Source of the DNA: Ianthella basta | Taxonomy: Eukaryota > Porifera > Demospongiae > Verongiida > Ianthellidae | Reading direction: 5' to 3' | Assembly (NCBI GenBank): GCA_964019415.1 | Contig: OZ025874.1 | Span: 4,336,196-4,400,195, forward strand | DNA length: 64,000 nucleotides | Part shown: positions 35,924-46,631 of the stretch, in pieces | Layout: the number at the start of each line of letters is the position of its first letter | How positions within the stretch are numbered: position 1 is the stretch's first letter | The notes under the pieces: generated by a model | Told to the model about the DNA's origin: nothing | Databases searched by the model: none | Seen by the model: the letters and a program-made list of their open reading frames with translations, nothing else | Program-made: the position numbers and the translations under genes

Positions 35924-36840
35924 GGGCAAGGAGAAACGGCGGAAATGCTCAGAAATGTCGTCCCAATCCATAATCAAGCCCAACCCACATGCCAAACTCC
36001 ACCCACAAATAAGCCCCACCCACGTAAAAGCCTCACTGAACAAATCCACCCTACAACAAGAATAAACTCAAACTCAAACTCCAATGTAACAATACAACAC
36101 AAATAGTCAAGGAACACTTTGAAGGAGGCAGCAAGAGCCTGCTTATGTGCTGGGAGTAGTGCTGTGGCAATGGCACTGGGGATGATGAGGTGCCACTGTG
36201 GGTCGAACTGCGGCCACACAGACCAAATACATGGCAGATGCAGGTGGTAGTATGCGTTGCCGAACCGTGATTGTGGAGCAGGACTACCAGGCAGTGTGAA
36301 TGACCTCCACTCGCTCCTTGTGCATGATGCATAGGTCGCCAGGGGGATTGATTGGGTTAGGGTAGCGCTGCTTGCATCCAAAGCATACACTTATGTTGCC
36401 TCGTATGAAGGCAAGCATGAAGGGGTGCCTGACAGAGCCTGGGGTGGAATGCCAGCTGTGCCCACCTGCTGCTGAGAGCTAAAGACTTGCACTGAAGAAG
36501 GGGTGCAGTACCCTATTACATCATGGGTTAGCTGAGCATGCTTTGTGCAGTCCTGCCTATACCCCGCTCCACCCTGTCCATAGCTATCTGTGTTATCACT
36601 AGATACACCAGTGCAAGCCATGGCCAGACATAGCGTACATGCTTCTTTTGATGTGCTTCTTGTGACTAAATTGTACAGCTGAATATAGGGTGTAGGGTTG
36701 CTTAGGGTGGATTTGTTCAGTAAGGCTTTTACGTGGGTGGGGATTACTTGTGGGTGGAGTTTGGCATGTGGGATGGGCTTGATTATGGATTGGAATGACA
36801 TTTTGAAGCATTTCCGCCATTCCGCCGTTTCTCCTTGCCC
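35924..36840. mobile_element. Non-autonomous Mutator-like element (copy 1)
   Basis: A 917-bp element with long terminal inverted repeats of about 130 bp, starting GGGCAAGGAGAAACGGCGG and ending with its exact complement. It is flanked by identical 9-bp ATCTGTATA (35915-35923 and 36841-36849). It separates the MDM1 fragment from the CARD exon. The founder locus (22509-22763) lacks it. No transposase domain is visible in the internal frames. The 9-bp duplication and long terminal repeats point to the Mutator group. Confidence 0.9.
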
Positions 36841-36895
36841 ATCTGTATACCCTGCCCCGAAGGTGGGCGTGTCTGCACGTGATTAGTTAACTACA

Positions 36896-39739
36896 ATGGC
36901 TGCTCCGGATGATCGCGAACGCTGGGCCAAGGCCTTGAAGGACGTTCTTCCTACTGTGGAATTGAGCTTTGATGTGAATCCATTTCTTTCGGAACTTGAA
37001 AATAAGATTTTGGGCCCGTATGAATACGCAGAAGTGACGAAACACAGCAATAACAGAATTGACCAAGTGAGGCTGGTGTTTCGCACAGTCGCAACAAAGG
37101 ATACCGAGTATATTAAGAAGTTCGTAGAGATTATTGACGTCCCTGGATCGAATCATTGGGCAAAAATGATAAGGGAACGAGTTGATCCTGCGCCCTTGGA
37201 CCAGCTGGACCAACGACTACCTGAAGGTGTGTGGATGTGGTGTTATATAATCCTCGTCACGTATAATGCAGTTCTTCGTGATATACATTATAGTTTGTTT
37301 TGGTCTACCATGGCCTACAGTTGTGTGTGGCCTTCTATAATCGTAGCCCTAATTGCCCGGCATATGTGTGCATAGTGTATAAAGTGTTGATGGAATTCAT
37401 GCAGTTGCTGTTTTTTGTTTTTTTGTTTTTTAACGTGCACCATGCCACATGGTGGCACTAGGACTAGGACTCACTGTGGTCCAATGTAGCACACACAAAC
37501 ATAAGAAACATCATGTAGATAGTTAGTTGATGAGTAAACCAGGATATCTGTGCCATAGCTAATGGGAAAAAGCATTGTGCCATTGTGACTACAACAGGAG
37601 TAGGAAAGAGTTGAGAACAACACATAGAGTCTTAATTTAAAACTTGCCAAACCGAGCATACCACATTGACATAATAGTGGACAAAATGTTATAGTTCCTA
37701 CAAGCAAGGGACAGTAGGTGAGCTGTGCCTTCTGCGTCTTCTGTGTGTGACTGGACTTCAGGCAACAATGGCTGTCGATGGCTGTTCCATGCTGGACATC
37801 TCAGAAGCCAATGTGTCACATCTTCCACTTCATTTCTGGTACACTCCTTGCACAGCCTATCCTCTCTCTTCACTCCCTGCCACCTGCCTGTCTCCACCTG
37901 AAAAGCCGCTGTGCCTCCCCTTAGCTTCAGCAATACCCTCCTCTCCCTCTTTGCCTTCACATCTGCACAAGAAGACTCCTCACCACACTCGACAATCCTC
38001 CTCAACATTGACAACTTCGGTTTCATCTCCAAATCCTTGCTCCATTCTGCCCTCACTCTCTGCCACGCAACACTCTCCAGCATTCCTTTTAGCTCCGCCT
38101 CTGACATGTTCTGTACCTTCTCAGCACCCACCTCCTGCCTGTATTTACTTGATGTTGAGTAATCATGGGTGAGAACACAACATGCAGTAAGGGGCCCAAT
38201 AAATGGGGCTCCTATGGACCAATGACAGATATTAATCTTGTCTAATCAAAGACACAATCACCAGCCAATTTCCAGTGGACATTGTAGCTCAGTGGTGGAG
38301 CACTGGCAGCTTATGCCAGAGGCCCTGGATTCAACTGCCAATGGTGCCACCTTTTTCCGTGTCCTTTGCCATTTCAAAAGTCTGCAGGCAGTAATGGCCC
38401 CAACTGTATCTTTTATTAGACACAGTCAGTCTTCTGATCATAGGAGCCCCATCCATCGGGCTCCTCACTGCATTGTTAAGGTTACAATAAAGGCCTGGAA
38501 TATTCATCTTGTAAGATTTGATGAAATCATGCTTGAAATCAGACGACAGACATGGGCTGAAAGGCAGGTTCTTGGCTCACTGTTTATGTGCACGCTGCCG
38601 TACTCTGAAGAACGGAGACGTGTTGGCCTCGGCAATTGCTGAGCATAGCTTTTGTCCAACCACAAGGTGGACCTCTCTAAGGCCACAGTAGTCGATGCAT
38701 ACCCTCACCCATTGGGTGGTGTATAATGTTAATCATTCATACATATTTATACACAGCTCCTATATCTAACTTATATTTCTGTATCCTTATAATGTGTGTC
38801 ATCCTCCTATTCCATGCAGGTCATGAGGAGACTGACAACCCTGGGCAGCAGCAGTCAAAGCCACAGATAGCGATCATAACTGCCAACGAAACAGAGCAAA
38901 ACGTTGTGAAGCGCTATCTTAAGCTCGGTGACAGTGGACGCGTGTGGGAAGGACTAAAAGACTATGACTGGAACCAAGATCCATTTCTGCAGAAGAAGAA
39001 AGTTAAAGTTGAATTTGTTCATGAGGCAGACACTTATCAGATGTTTGCTATTGGAGGAGTGACTGGTGTTCATGTGAAGTGCACTAGAATTGGCCCTGGT
39101 GGTGCCAAAGAGATTACCTCTGAACTGCTGCAACTGGCTACCAAAGAAAAGTGGCCATTGAAGGTGATATTCGTGGTTGGCTGCTGTGGGGTGTCCATGA
39201 GTGATGCCAAGAAGGAGAACTGGCGTGGCACTGTTCTTCTATCTGACCAGCTAGAGGACTACCTTGACAGTGGAAAGGCTGAGGAGAGTGGACTTCAAAC
39301 AAAGTCCCGAACGTACTCCTTGAAAAGTGTGTGGCCAAACAAGCTATCCGAAGAAACCATTGTACGACCAGATGTGGAGGAGGAGAGCTACAGGGACATC
39401 CCTGTGGAGAAGGTGGTCAAGTACCTGTCTGGGGCACTAGTCATTAAATCAGAAGAAGAGGGAAATAAGTATCGTGGTAGTTGTGCAATGGTGGGCATTG
39501 AGATGGAAGGCTCTAGCGTGTACAGCACTGTGCAAGAAATGCGGAGTAAAGTGGACGTAGTGGTAGTTAAAGGCATTTCTGATTACGGCGGTAGAGACAA
39601 GAATGAGGACGTCAAGTCAGTGGTATTTGGCAAGGAGACAGAAGGGAAGGTTAATGACAAAGCTCGTCAGGAAATTGCAGCATTTCATGCCATCACCCTT
39701 GTGACCCGGTGTGTGGCCAGCAATGCGAAACACCTCTAA
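36896..39739 (+). CDS. CARD-nucleoside phosphorylase fusion, copy 1
   Basis: Two exons, 36896-37226 and 38820-39739, joined in phase 1, give 416 residues. Exon 1 is a CARD-like death fold (about 5-100: RERWAKALKDVL ... GPYEYAEVT ... RIDQVRLVFRTVATKDTEYI). Exon 2 is a PNP/UDP phosphorylase-MTAN fold: an N-terminal strand PQIAIITANE (125-134), VIFVVGCCGVS, ribose-binding VGIEMEGSSV (E338/E340) and the KGISDYGGRDKN loop whose Asp365 occupies the catalytic acid position. Such domains split nucleosides (N-glycosidic bond). As effectors in bacterial defence and in fungal NLR-like proteins they are thought to act on nucleotide pools. CARD suggests recruitment into a signalling oligomer. Start context is ACAATGG. 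A LINE and a SINE sit in the intron. An intact near-identical copy lies at 56137-58979. Confidence 0.85.
37411..38137 (-). mobile_element. 5'-truncated LINE (copy 1)
   Basis: Minus-strand frame of 164 residues (38131-37637) containing VLLKLRGGTAAFQVETGRW, then LCKECTRNEVEDVTHWLLRC, the C-terminal Cys-His region of a LINE ORF2. The 3' end is followed by a poly(A)-like tail (T-rich 37411-37431 on the plus strand). Same family as 4985-6395. It lies in the CARD-phosphorylase intron in the opposite orientation and is shared by both units. Confidence 0.85.
38281..38470 (+). mobile_element. tRNA-derived SINE (copy 1)
   Basis: TAGCTCAGTGG (38285-38295) fits a pol III A box and GGATTCAACTG (about 38327) a degenerate B box. 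Between them a 5-bp CTGGC/GCCAG stem with 7-nt loop resembles an anticodon arm. An unrelated tail follows (to about 38470, including CCATCGGGCTCC). It is too decayed for a functional tRNA. Confidence 0.55.
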
Positions 39740-40119
39740 TTTGGATGGTGTGCTCAAGATGAATTGTCTATAATACTTATTGTAGCTATGTGACTTGAGA
39801 CAGTATAGTAAGTGGTGACTGTAGCACTATAATACACCATCACTGGTGAGGCAGTGTTATTCAACAAAGCCTCATTTGTTACATACACGTATAGCTTCTA
39901 TGAAAAATCTACACTATTTGTAGTGACTTGTATATTACTGTCTTCCCAAACTCTGTACTTTGTGTAAAATTATGTTTCCCAATTGTGCAAGCGTATACTA
40001 TTCCATGCCATAATATATAACATGCATAACCAGCTAGACGCCATGCATGGCACATATGAATCGTACAGATGAATCCCAAACTTGAAATCATTGCAGCTAT
40101 GTATATGGATCGAGTCAAC
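39740..40119. other. 3' flank of CARD-phosphorylase gene, no gene seen
   Basis: Non-coding, AT-rich and shared with unit 2 (58980-59340), where it differs by several small indels. Confidence 0.5.
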
Positions 40120-41560
40120 AGCCATCCAGCTGGACAACAAGACAGCTCATGCAAACACAGGGTGAGCTCCATCCTAAGTCAACCAAACCCTAAGAGCAAC
40201 CTCACCAGGGGGCTGAATGAGTCACTGAGAAGCCTAGCTACAGGAAGATGAGAACACTGTCATCCTCCTGGTGGACAATGGAAGTGCAACAGCTGTCATG
40301 AACCGAGCAGACTATGTAGCGAAGATGGAGAATTTGCTGAAAGATGCGTGACGCCTAGAAGAACCTAGGTGACGCAGGACCCCACCAGCAGAATGGAGAA
40401 GAGGACCAATCTCCACTACCATCAAACAGTATGAACAGAAAGGCCACATCACACAAGCAACAGATGTACCTTGCCCAACGGTTCTCAACTCCACCGCAGA
40501 TCCATGGCTTGCCAAAGACACACAAGGAATGGACCTCCCTCAGACCTATAATGGCAGTAATAGGATCACCCTCACACCTACTGGGTTAGAAATTGGGTCC
40601 TTTCACCACTGGCAGGTAAGGGTCACTCACATGTGAGGAACTCTGCAGACTTCATGTAATGAATCCACCAGACATCCTTTGCAGACACAGATGTCATGGT
40701 CAGCTTTGATGTTGTGAACTTGTTTGTCAGTGTCCCAGTGGATGAAGCCCTCCAGGTCATCTCCAACCAACTGCAGCAGGACAAGACTCTCAGAGGTAGG
40801 ATGAGCATCCCCATTCCAGAACTTTGCCACGTACCTCATGGAACAGTGCCTGGGGTCCACTTACTTTCAGTTTGGTGGATCCTTCTTTGAGCAGTTGCAA
40901 GGAGCAGCAATTGCAATGGGCTCACCACTCTCACTTATTGTGGCGAACATTTTCATGGAAGACCTGGAGACTTGAGCTCGTGCTTTGGAGACGTCCCTAT
41001 GCAAACCCAAGTTGTGGCTTAGGTATGTAGATGACGTCTTTGTCATCTGGCCCCACAGAGACCACCTCCTGAAGACCTTCCACCAACACCTCAACAGACA
41101 AAATTCTTCCATTCAATTCACTGTGGAAGGGAGTCAGAAAGCAGGATTGCCTTCCTTGATATCAAGCCAAAGAGGAGGGGGACATCCACCCTGACTTCTG
41201 TCTTCCACAAGAAGACACACACAGACTAGTGGTACCTGAACTTCCAGTTACATCACCCTGCCAAGGTGCTCAGAGGAGTTGCTCGAGGATCAGAGCTGAG
41301 GCTTGTAATGGACACAACTCCCTCCTCCTGTCTCCCCTCTTGACTACCTCACCAAAAACGTCCCACCCCTCATGACTGTCCCCATCTTTACTCACTCCCC
41401 GTTTCACAGCCATTACGGCACTCCACTTTACACATTATGCAATTTCCTGCCAGCTATATGGCATCCACTGACACACCCACCTTTATTTAATGAGTCACAC
41501 CTTATCAGTTTTGTATTACAGCTGAAGATCTACAGATCGAAACATTATGTAACCCATTGA
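40120..41560 (+). mobile_element. Penelope-like element RT remnant (copy 1)
   Basis: Broken plus-strand frames carry Penelope-type RT motifs: KTHKEWTSLRPI-like near 40515, SFDVVNLFVSVPVDEALQVI (40700-40760), and LRYVDDVFVIWPHRDHLLKT with the catalytic YVDD at 41024-41035. The 'F..HLN.....I.FT.E' continuation follows. Frameshifts and stops prevent a single ORF. I see no GIY-YIG endonuclease domain downstream. The element is shared with unit 2 (59360-60830). Confidence 0.75.
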
Positions 41561-42314
41561 TTGTGATGCTGTGCTTAAAAGCTCATCAATTTACCCATTT
41601 CATGAAACATTGAAGTAACACACAAGCTAACTGATACACAATACTAGTGCTGGATAAAGATATGAGGCAAACGTGGGTTATTATAATGTAATGGGAGACA
41701 TTAGCCGTATAGACCTATAATTTGTGCAGCTATAGTAGCTACTAGTGTTAGCGAGGGGGAAACTTTAAATGTGCCATGAACTAATGATCAAGTGAAATCA
41801 ACTAGGATGTAAGTACATGGCTGAAACGGCTGTAGTCATAAATGAAATTTATATATATAAGCATTCAAGCATCGATGATTGAGACATACATATCACAGGC
41901 TCATCTGGCCAATGAACAACTGCTGATCATCATTCATCAGAAGAGGTGATGTGGTGGAGGCTCATGCTATGGCTAGTGCTAAACAAACTGGGTTAGCAAT
42001 GACAAAAGTCAGTGCCACTCCATGTCTCGGAGACATTTCGACTTGAGGGTCTATTGTGATTGACAAACAGACTCAAAATCAAGCCGGAGTCTCAATTAGT
42101 CTTTTGCTATGATCACAAATGCCATGTAACAACTATCACATGTAACATGCACGCAAATATATGTTGCAAATCTAAGCAACAAACTATAGCTGTACTATAT
42201 ACTGCAGCGTCGACCAGCTGGTGTCAGGTAGACTACTGTACTGTGAAGTCTATTGCACTTGCGCCATTTTATATCACAAGAGTGTCACATGTATAACATC
42301 ACAGTGCTGACCTG
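41561..42314. other. Intergenic, no gene seen
   Basis: Non-coding and about 93-95% similar by eye to 60840-61522. It separates the Penelope remnant from the DIRS-like insertion. Confidence 0.5.
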
Positions 42315-42330
42315 CGGTTGCTTGAAATGC

Positions 42331-43257
42331 CTACGGATTTATAGTCTCGTCCCCAGCCCCACTTCCGCAAAAGGTTGCTGCACCAATCCTGAATGAGTGG
42401 CCAGAGTACCCTGTTGGATCGATGCCAGCTGCTGTGAGAGTTGACCTCAGGGGGCTAACCAGTTTGGCTCGTGTGAGTGGCTGACGGTCCTCTGTCTGGA
42501 ATAGTGGACCCTGGTCAAAACCCCGTGCCACCAAGTACGCGAGCATTGCTGCTATCGGACACAACTCGTTGTTGGTCCTGCCGATGAATAGATTGATGCC
42601 CTGCCGTGCCTGGTCAGTCTTGGAGCCTTTAAGCAATATTTGAATTAGCGAGGGGCTCTGCAAGTCATCCACCGCGATGTCCATGGGGGTCAAGTGCCAT
42701 GCTGGGTCAAATGAGTTAACCGATGGTGATGTCATCTCACCTGACCTCAGGAACGCGAAGAATCCTAGACAGCATGCCGACCACAGCATCACGTTGTCCC
42801 ACTTGTGTGGTTCCTGGTCCAATGCTGCCTTGACTCTCCTCAGGACGTACGGTGTTATGGGAAGGCGTGTGTCCTTCACTTTGGGTTTTGACCTCTTTAG
42901 CCCTCTTAAAGCTAGTTGGAGCCGCAATGCGCCTGCCAGTGGATCCCCAAGCCCCTGTACAATGTGCATGTGACGGATGGCCGAGAGATAGAACCTCACT
43001 GAGCTGTGGGCTAGGCGTAACGAGAGGTGAGCGACGAACAGGATCAATATGGATTCTCGAGCTGGCAGTGGGGATACTCCCATACAGTGGCAGAACTGCA
43101 TGAATTCTGACTGGCCGACCCGGTAGGCCTTGCGAGAGCTCGGTGCTAAGCTGTCCCTGATGAGGTCCTTAGCCACTCCTTCCAGGCCGGTGACGTCCAC
43201 TCCGGTTGCCGGTTTGTCAGAAAGCTCCACAAGGGGGATGGGACCGGTGTAGGGCAT
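42331..43257 (-). pseudogene. Tyrosine recombinase of DIRS-like element, C-terminus missing
   Basis: 308 codons. SSRKAYRVGQSEFMQFC is the core-binding start. The catalytic domain shows Arg in LRSGEMTS, Lys in LLKGSKTDQ and the HSFRIGAAT box (His-x-x-Arg). The ORF then ends after GAGDETINP, inside the terminal inverted repeat. The usual 'W-S-D-A-Y-x-x-Y' segment carrying the nucleophilic Tyr is absent. The recombinase would therefore be inactive. It overlaps the end of the RNase H frame (43478-43146) in another frame, as is common in these elements. Confidence 0.85.
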
Positions 43258-44584
43258 CTGTGCACCTGGGGAGTTGCCTCGAAGAAAACCTGCATGTGGT
43301 TACCAGAGACAGCATCAGCTGGAGTGTTGGAACTCCCTGGGATGTGCTCAGCCCTCAGTTTAAAGTCACACCTAGCACAGAAAAAATGGATGCACCGCAG
43401 TAAGTGCATTAAGACGTGGTCTTTGCATGACTGGGCTGTGATCACTTGGACCACAGCCATGTTGTCGCACTGGACCAATACCTGTTGGTGACACCATTCT
43501 GGGCCCCAAACGGCACATGCAACAGCGATGGGGACTAACTCTTTAGCAGCAATGCTCTGTGGGATCCATTCTTCATCCCATGAATGCTGTAGCCATGCCT
43601 GTCGCCAGACTGCGCCACAGCCCCATGCACCGGAGGCATCTGAGGAAAAGATGACAGTCGGAGTCCATTTTGGATTGTGGCCAAGTCAGCTTGGAATTCG
43701 GCATCCAGCTTGACCCAGTGGTCTGGGTGTCTTGCCTTCGTGGATAGATCTATCATGCGCCTTAAAAAGGCTCGGCCTGGGTGCACCACTTTGCAGGCAT
43801 GTGAGAGCTTCCCCACTAGTGACAGTAATTCACGTTTCTTGCAGGCTTTCTTGTACTTCCACAGCCTGATCAGTGCCTTCAATTCCTCCAGCTTTTGCTC
43901 GGGCAGGCGGATCTCCCTACGCTCTGTATCCAATACGATGCCCAAGAATGTGAGTACTGCCAATGGGCCTTCGATCTTCTCCCTCTTCAACGGCACCCCT
44001 AGCCACTCACAGGTCCTCAATATTAACTCTAGGTTGTCCCTGCATTCTGTGGTATCCGGTTGGCCCATTGTTAGAAAGTCATCGATGTAATGTGTGCTCC
44101 ATGACACACCCTGTTTGAGGAAGGTCCATTCCAGTGCATCAGCAACTGCTGTAAATATCTTGGGGGATGACCTGAGCCCAAAGGGGAGGGTCAAATCAAG
44201 GTAAACCTTTCCATCCCAGCTCATGCCCAGTAGGTGACGATCTTCTGGGTGTACCGGGATATTCCGGAAGGCGTGAGCTATGTCAACTTTGGCCAGCATG
44301 GCGCCTGGGCGTAGTCCCAAGATATGGGCAATAGCTTGGTCCACGGTTGGATACTGTACTGAGCATAACTGAGGGTTGATCCCGTCGTTGACACTCCTGT
44401 GAGGTGGTGAGGATAGATCCAGGATCAGGCGCCACTCTCCATTCTTCTTAGGTATCACCCCAAATCTGCTCACCTGCACTAGGGGGACTTCTGATCTCAG
44501 GAATGGCCCAGCAATCCTACCCGCTGCCAGCTCAGTGGCTAGGTACTGCTCTACTGGCCTGGGATTCCTTGCGGCTGATAACAT
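43146..44584 (-). pseudogene. RT and RNase H of DIRS-like element
   Basis: The RT frame (44584-43535) has SRFGVIPKKNGEWRLILDLS, AKVDIAHAFRNIPVHPEDRH, LPFGLRSSPKIF and the catalytic THYIDDFLTMG. The connection region (KKRELLSLVGKLSHACKVVHPGR) follows. RNase H continues in a different frame from about 43640: FSSDASGAWGCGAVW, then MVQCDNMAVVQVI and AEHIPGSSNTPADAVSG. The frame change inside RT-RH near 43640 is a disabling indel unless recoded. Confidence 0.85.
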
Positions 44585-46253
44585 GATAGTGACGATCTCC
44601 TACTGCTGCTGTACTGGTACCCAATGTGGAAGCCATTTGACAGGCCTGAGACAACATAGGCAGCTAGGGCCTGGTCTGGGTGCTGGCGTAGGAGGCCTTC
44701 CCAGCGGTGTGGGAGTAATGGCATGACAATGTGGGAGGCTGATGAAGGGATTGAGATGAGGTGTTCGGGTGTAGGCTTGCAACTCTCTAATTGAATCAAC
44801 TGGTTAGTGTCTATGTGTCCTATACAAAATAACTCATCTGTATTCATTGGAGGTGCTGTTTCTCTAATTGGGTGTTGACAGGGGCCATCAAAAGGTTCCC
44901 AGTGGGTAATCAGGTCTGGATCATGTGGAAAATCATGGTTTACTACAACTGACTCTATCTGCTCACTTCCGCGGGCCTCCACGAGGCCCCCTCGCGGAAA
45001 GGGGGGGCTTGGGTTGTCTGAGGCCGTCTCTGCTAAACTTCTGGTCACTCTGCACACTTTAGCTGGGTGTCCTGGTGAGTGGCAGTCCATGCAAATATGA
45101 TTAGATTTGCAATGGAGCCGTGTGCAGCGGCTGAAGTTCCATGCCCTGCAGATCTCGCCCAAGATGGAGTAGGGAGCAGTTGCTCTCTGACGGGCAGCTC
45201 TTGACCCCGTAGCCACCTCGCTGGGCCCCTCTGGGCCCCCATCTTTCGTGGGGGACGGGACAATTGCCAAACCACTGGCGCCCTTTGATAACTTTGCACT
45301 TGTGAAATAGTTGGTCCAAAGGGATGCCTCTACCTGTGACCATTGAGTCAGCCTGTTGGCTGCTGCCAACCGTCTGAAGTGGGCATCGTATGCCAGCCAC
45401 GGGGTCCCTTCATAGTCAAGACTGGCTTTTGTGATCATTGATGAGTAGCCGAGGAGGTCCTGCACACGCTCGGGGTGCTTGAGAGCCATTACACTGATGA
45501 CCGAGTTGAAGCAGACCACCCACTGCTGGATTGACGTAATCCTTTTCGGTTCCTTGGGTTTGTCTCTGTTTGACATCAAGTCCCTCAGTGTTACCTCAGG
45601 GGCTCCCAGCCTGCTGGGAAGCAGCTCGCTTAGCTCAACAAATTACCCCTTCCAAATCTTTTCAGCTAGCTTCCTTGGGACTGGGGGGGAGTGGATACCC
45701 ACGGGGACTGCCTCGTTAGACAAGGGGGCAGGAAGTGGTGGAAGTAGGCTCGATAGGGGTGTCATCGGCTGGAGCCCTGAGCCATGTTCCACAGTTGCTG
45801 GGCTGCCCAGGCTCATGATCGGGGTGAGGCTGCTACTGCTCGCTGGACCCGCTGTGGGCACCGCCGACATCACTGGCATGCCTGCCAGAGCAGTGGTTGG
45901 GGGCAACAGACCCCCACTGGGCATGCTAGCTACCCCCCGCTACCCACTGGGAACGTACCATTGGGAGTTGTGCTGGTTGGGGCTGCTTGAGTCGCCAAGC
46001 GCTGGTCCACCATCTCTCTGAGGTCGCGGGTCGCGTCTGCGACCGCTGCTCTCACCGTGTCTTTCACCAAGGTCTGCACTAGCTGCAACGCTCTCTGGTT
46101 TTCCTCCGTCAGAGGTCGTTGCTGCGCCGCCGTGGGTGTGGGGGCCCCTTCGGGATTCTCTGCCATCGTTGCCGGACGCGTGCTCAACAATGAGTCAGTT
46201 CTGTTGGCTTGTGGGTTGCCCACCTTCGCATAGAGAACAGCTTGGCCCGCCAA
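44551..46253 (-). pseudogene. Gag-like ORF of DIRS-like element, frameshifted
   Basis: Three consecutive frames (46253-45930, 45924-45643, 45579-44551) reconstruct one gag-type region. An N-terminal coiled-coil-like part (ENQRALQLVQTLVKDTVRAA) is followed by a Pro-rich linker and a C-terminal Cys/His cluster (CRAWNFSRCTRLHCKSNHIC, then C-x2-C-x4-GH-x4-C as CMDCHSPGHPAKVC). Breaks lie near 45927 and 45640. Confidence 0.75.
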
Positions 46254-46474
46254 CGCTGAGCACGTGACCCCTGCCCCTCTGCACGTGCAGCTGGATGCTT
46301 GCCGGACCCTACGTGTTAACGACCTTTAACCCATTAAAGTGTCATGACGTCCCGAAAGAGTGCGTATTTCATTGGTCCAAATGACTAGCACGTGAAATGC
46401 CTAATCCGTAGGCGTTCCAAGCAACCGTAAATCGACAGTGCCAAGAATAGACATCTCTTATCTACTCTTGACAG

Positions 46475-46631
46475 TACCAAGAATCGCTAGCATTCGTGGA
46501 ACAGAGCCTCTAAACTATATAGCGATACAAAAGAACTGTGATACGGACTATACTCAGTTCTTCCAATCCAAAATAACTGAATGCCTTGATACCGTTAGGA
46601 GTTAACGAAGAAGAAGACGCTTGCTACTCCA
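46475..46631 (+). promoter_or_regulatory. 5' flank/UTR shared by chimera and RING-NYN-CCCH gene
   Basis: 157 bp directly before the ATG at 46632. The same length is conserved (about 93% by eye) before the ATG at 62507 (62350-62506). It should contain the 5' UTR and core promoter of the RING-NYN-CCCH gene and, in unit 1, of the chimera. No TATA box is obvious. Confidence 0.5.

Larger units (their letters stand above)
42315..46427 (-). mobile_element. DIRS/Ngaro-group tyrosine-recombinase retrotransposon, inactivated
   Basis: A 4.1-kb minus-strand element with the order gag, RT, RNase H, tyrosine recombinase. It has 25-bp inverted ends (42315-42339 and 46403-46427, two mismatches) containing CGGTTGCTTG and CCTACGGATT. 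The right end overlaps an imperfect palindrome, GAAATGCCTA-ATCCG-TAGGCGTTCC (about 46394-46418), which resembles a tyrosine-recombinase core site. Unit 2 has no element at the corresponding position (about 62330-62350), so this is an insertion after the duplication. There are no LTRs and no DDE integrase. Gag and RT-RH frames are broken. No methyltransferase ORF is visible, as in Ngaro, but inverted ends are more DIRS-like. Confidence 0.88.

Noticed and set aside
35974-36801. Protein-coding genes inside the 917-bp element
   Set aside because: Minus-strand frames of 136-138 codons exist in both copies, but I recognise no transposase or other domain, and preservation is explained by the recent duplication.
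38281-38345. Functional tRNA gene
   Set aside because: A and B boxes and an anticodon-like arm are visible, but the loop lacks U33, the acceptor stem does not pair, and the B box is degenerate. It fits a tRNA-derived SINE, present in both units.
42315-46427. Retrovirus or LTR retrotransposon
   Set aside because: No LTRs, no protease or DDE integrase. The integrating enzyme is a tyrosine recombinase and the ends are inverted.
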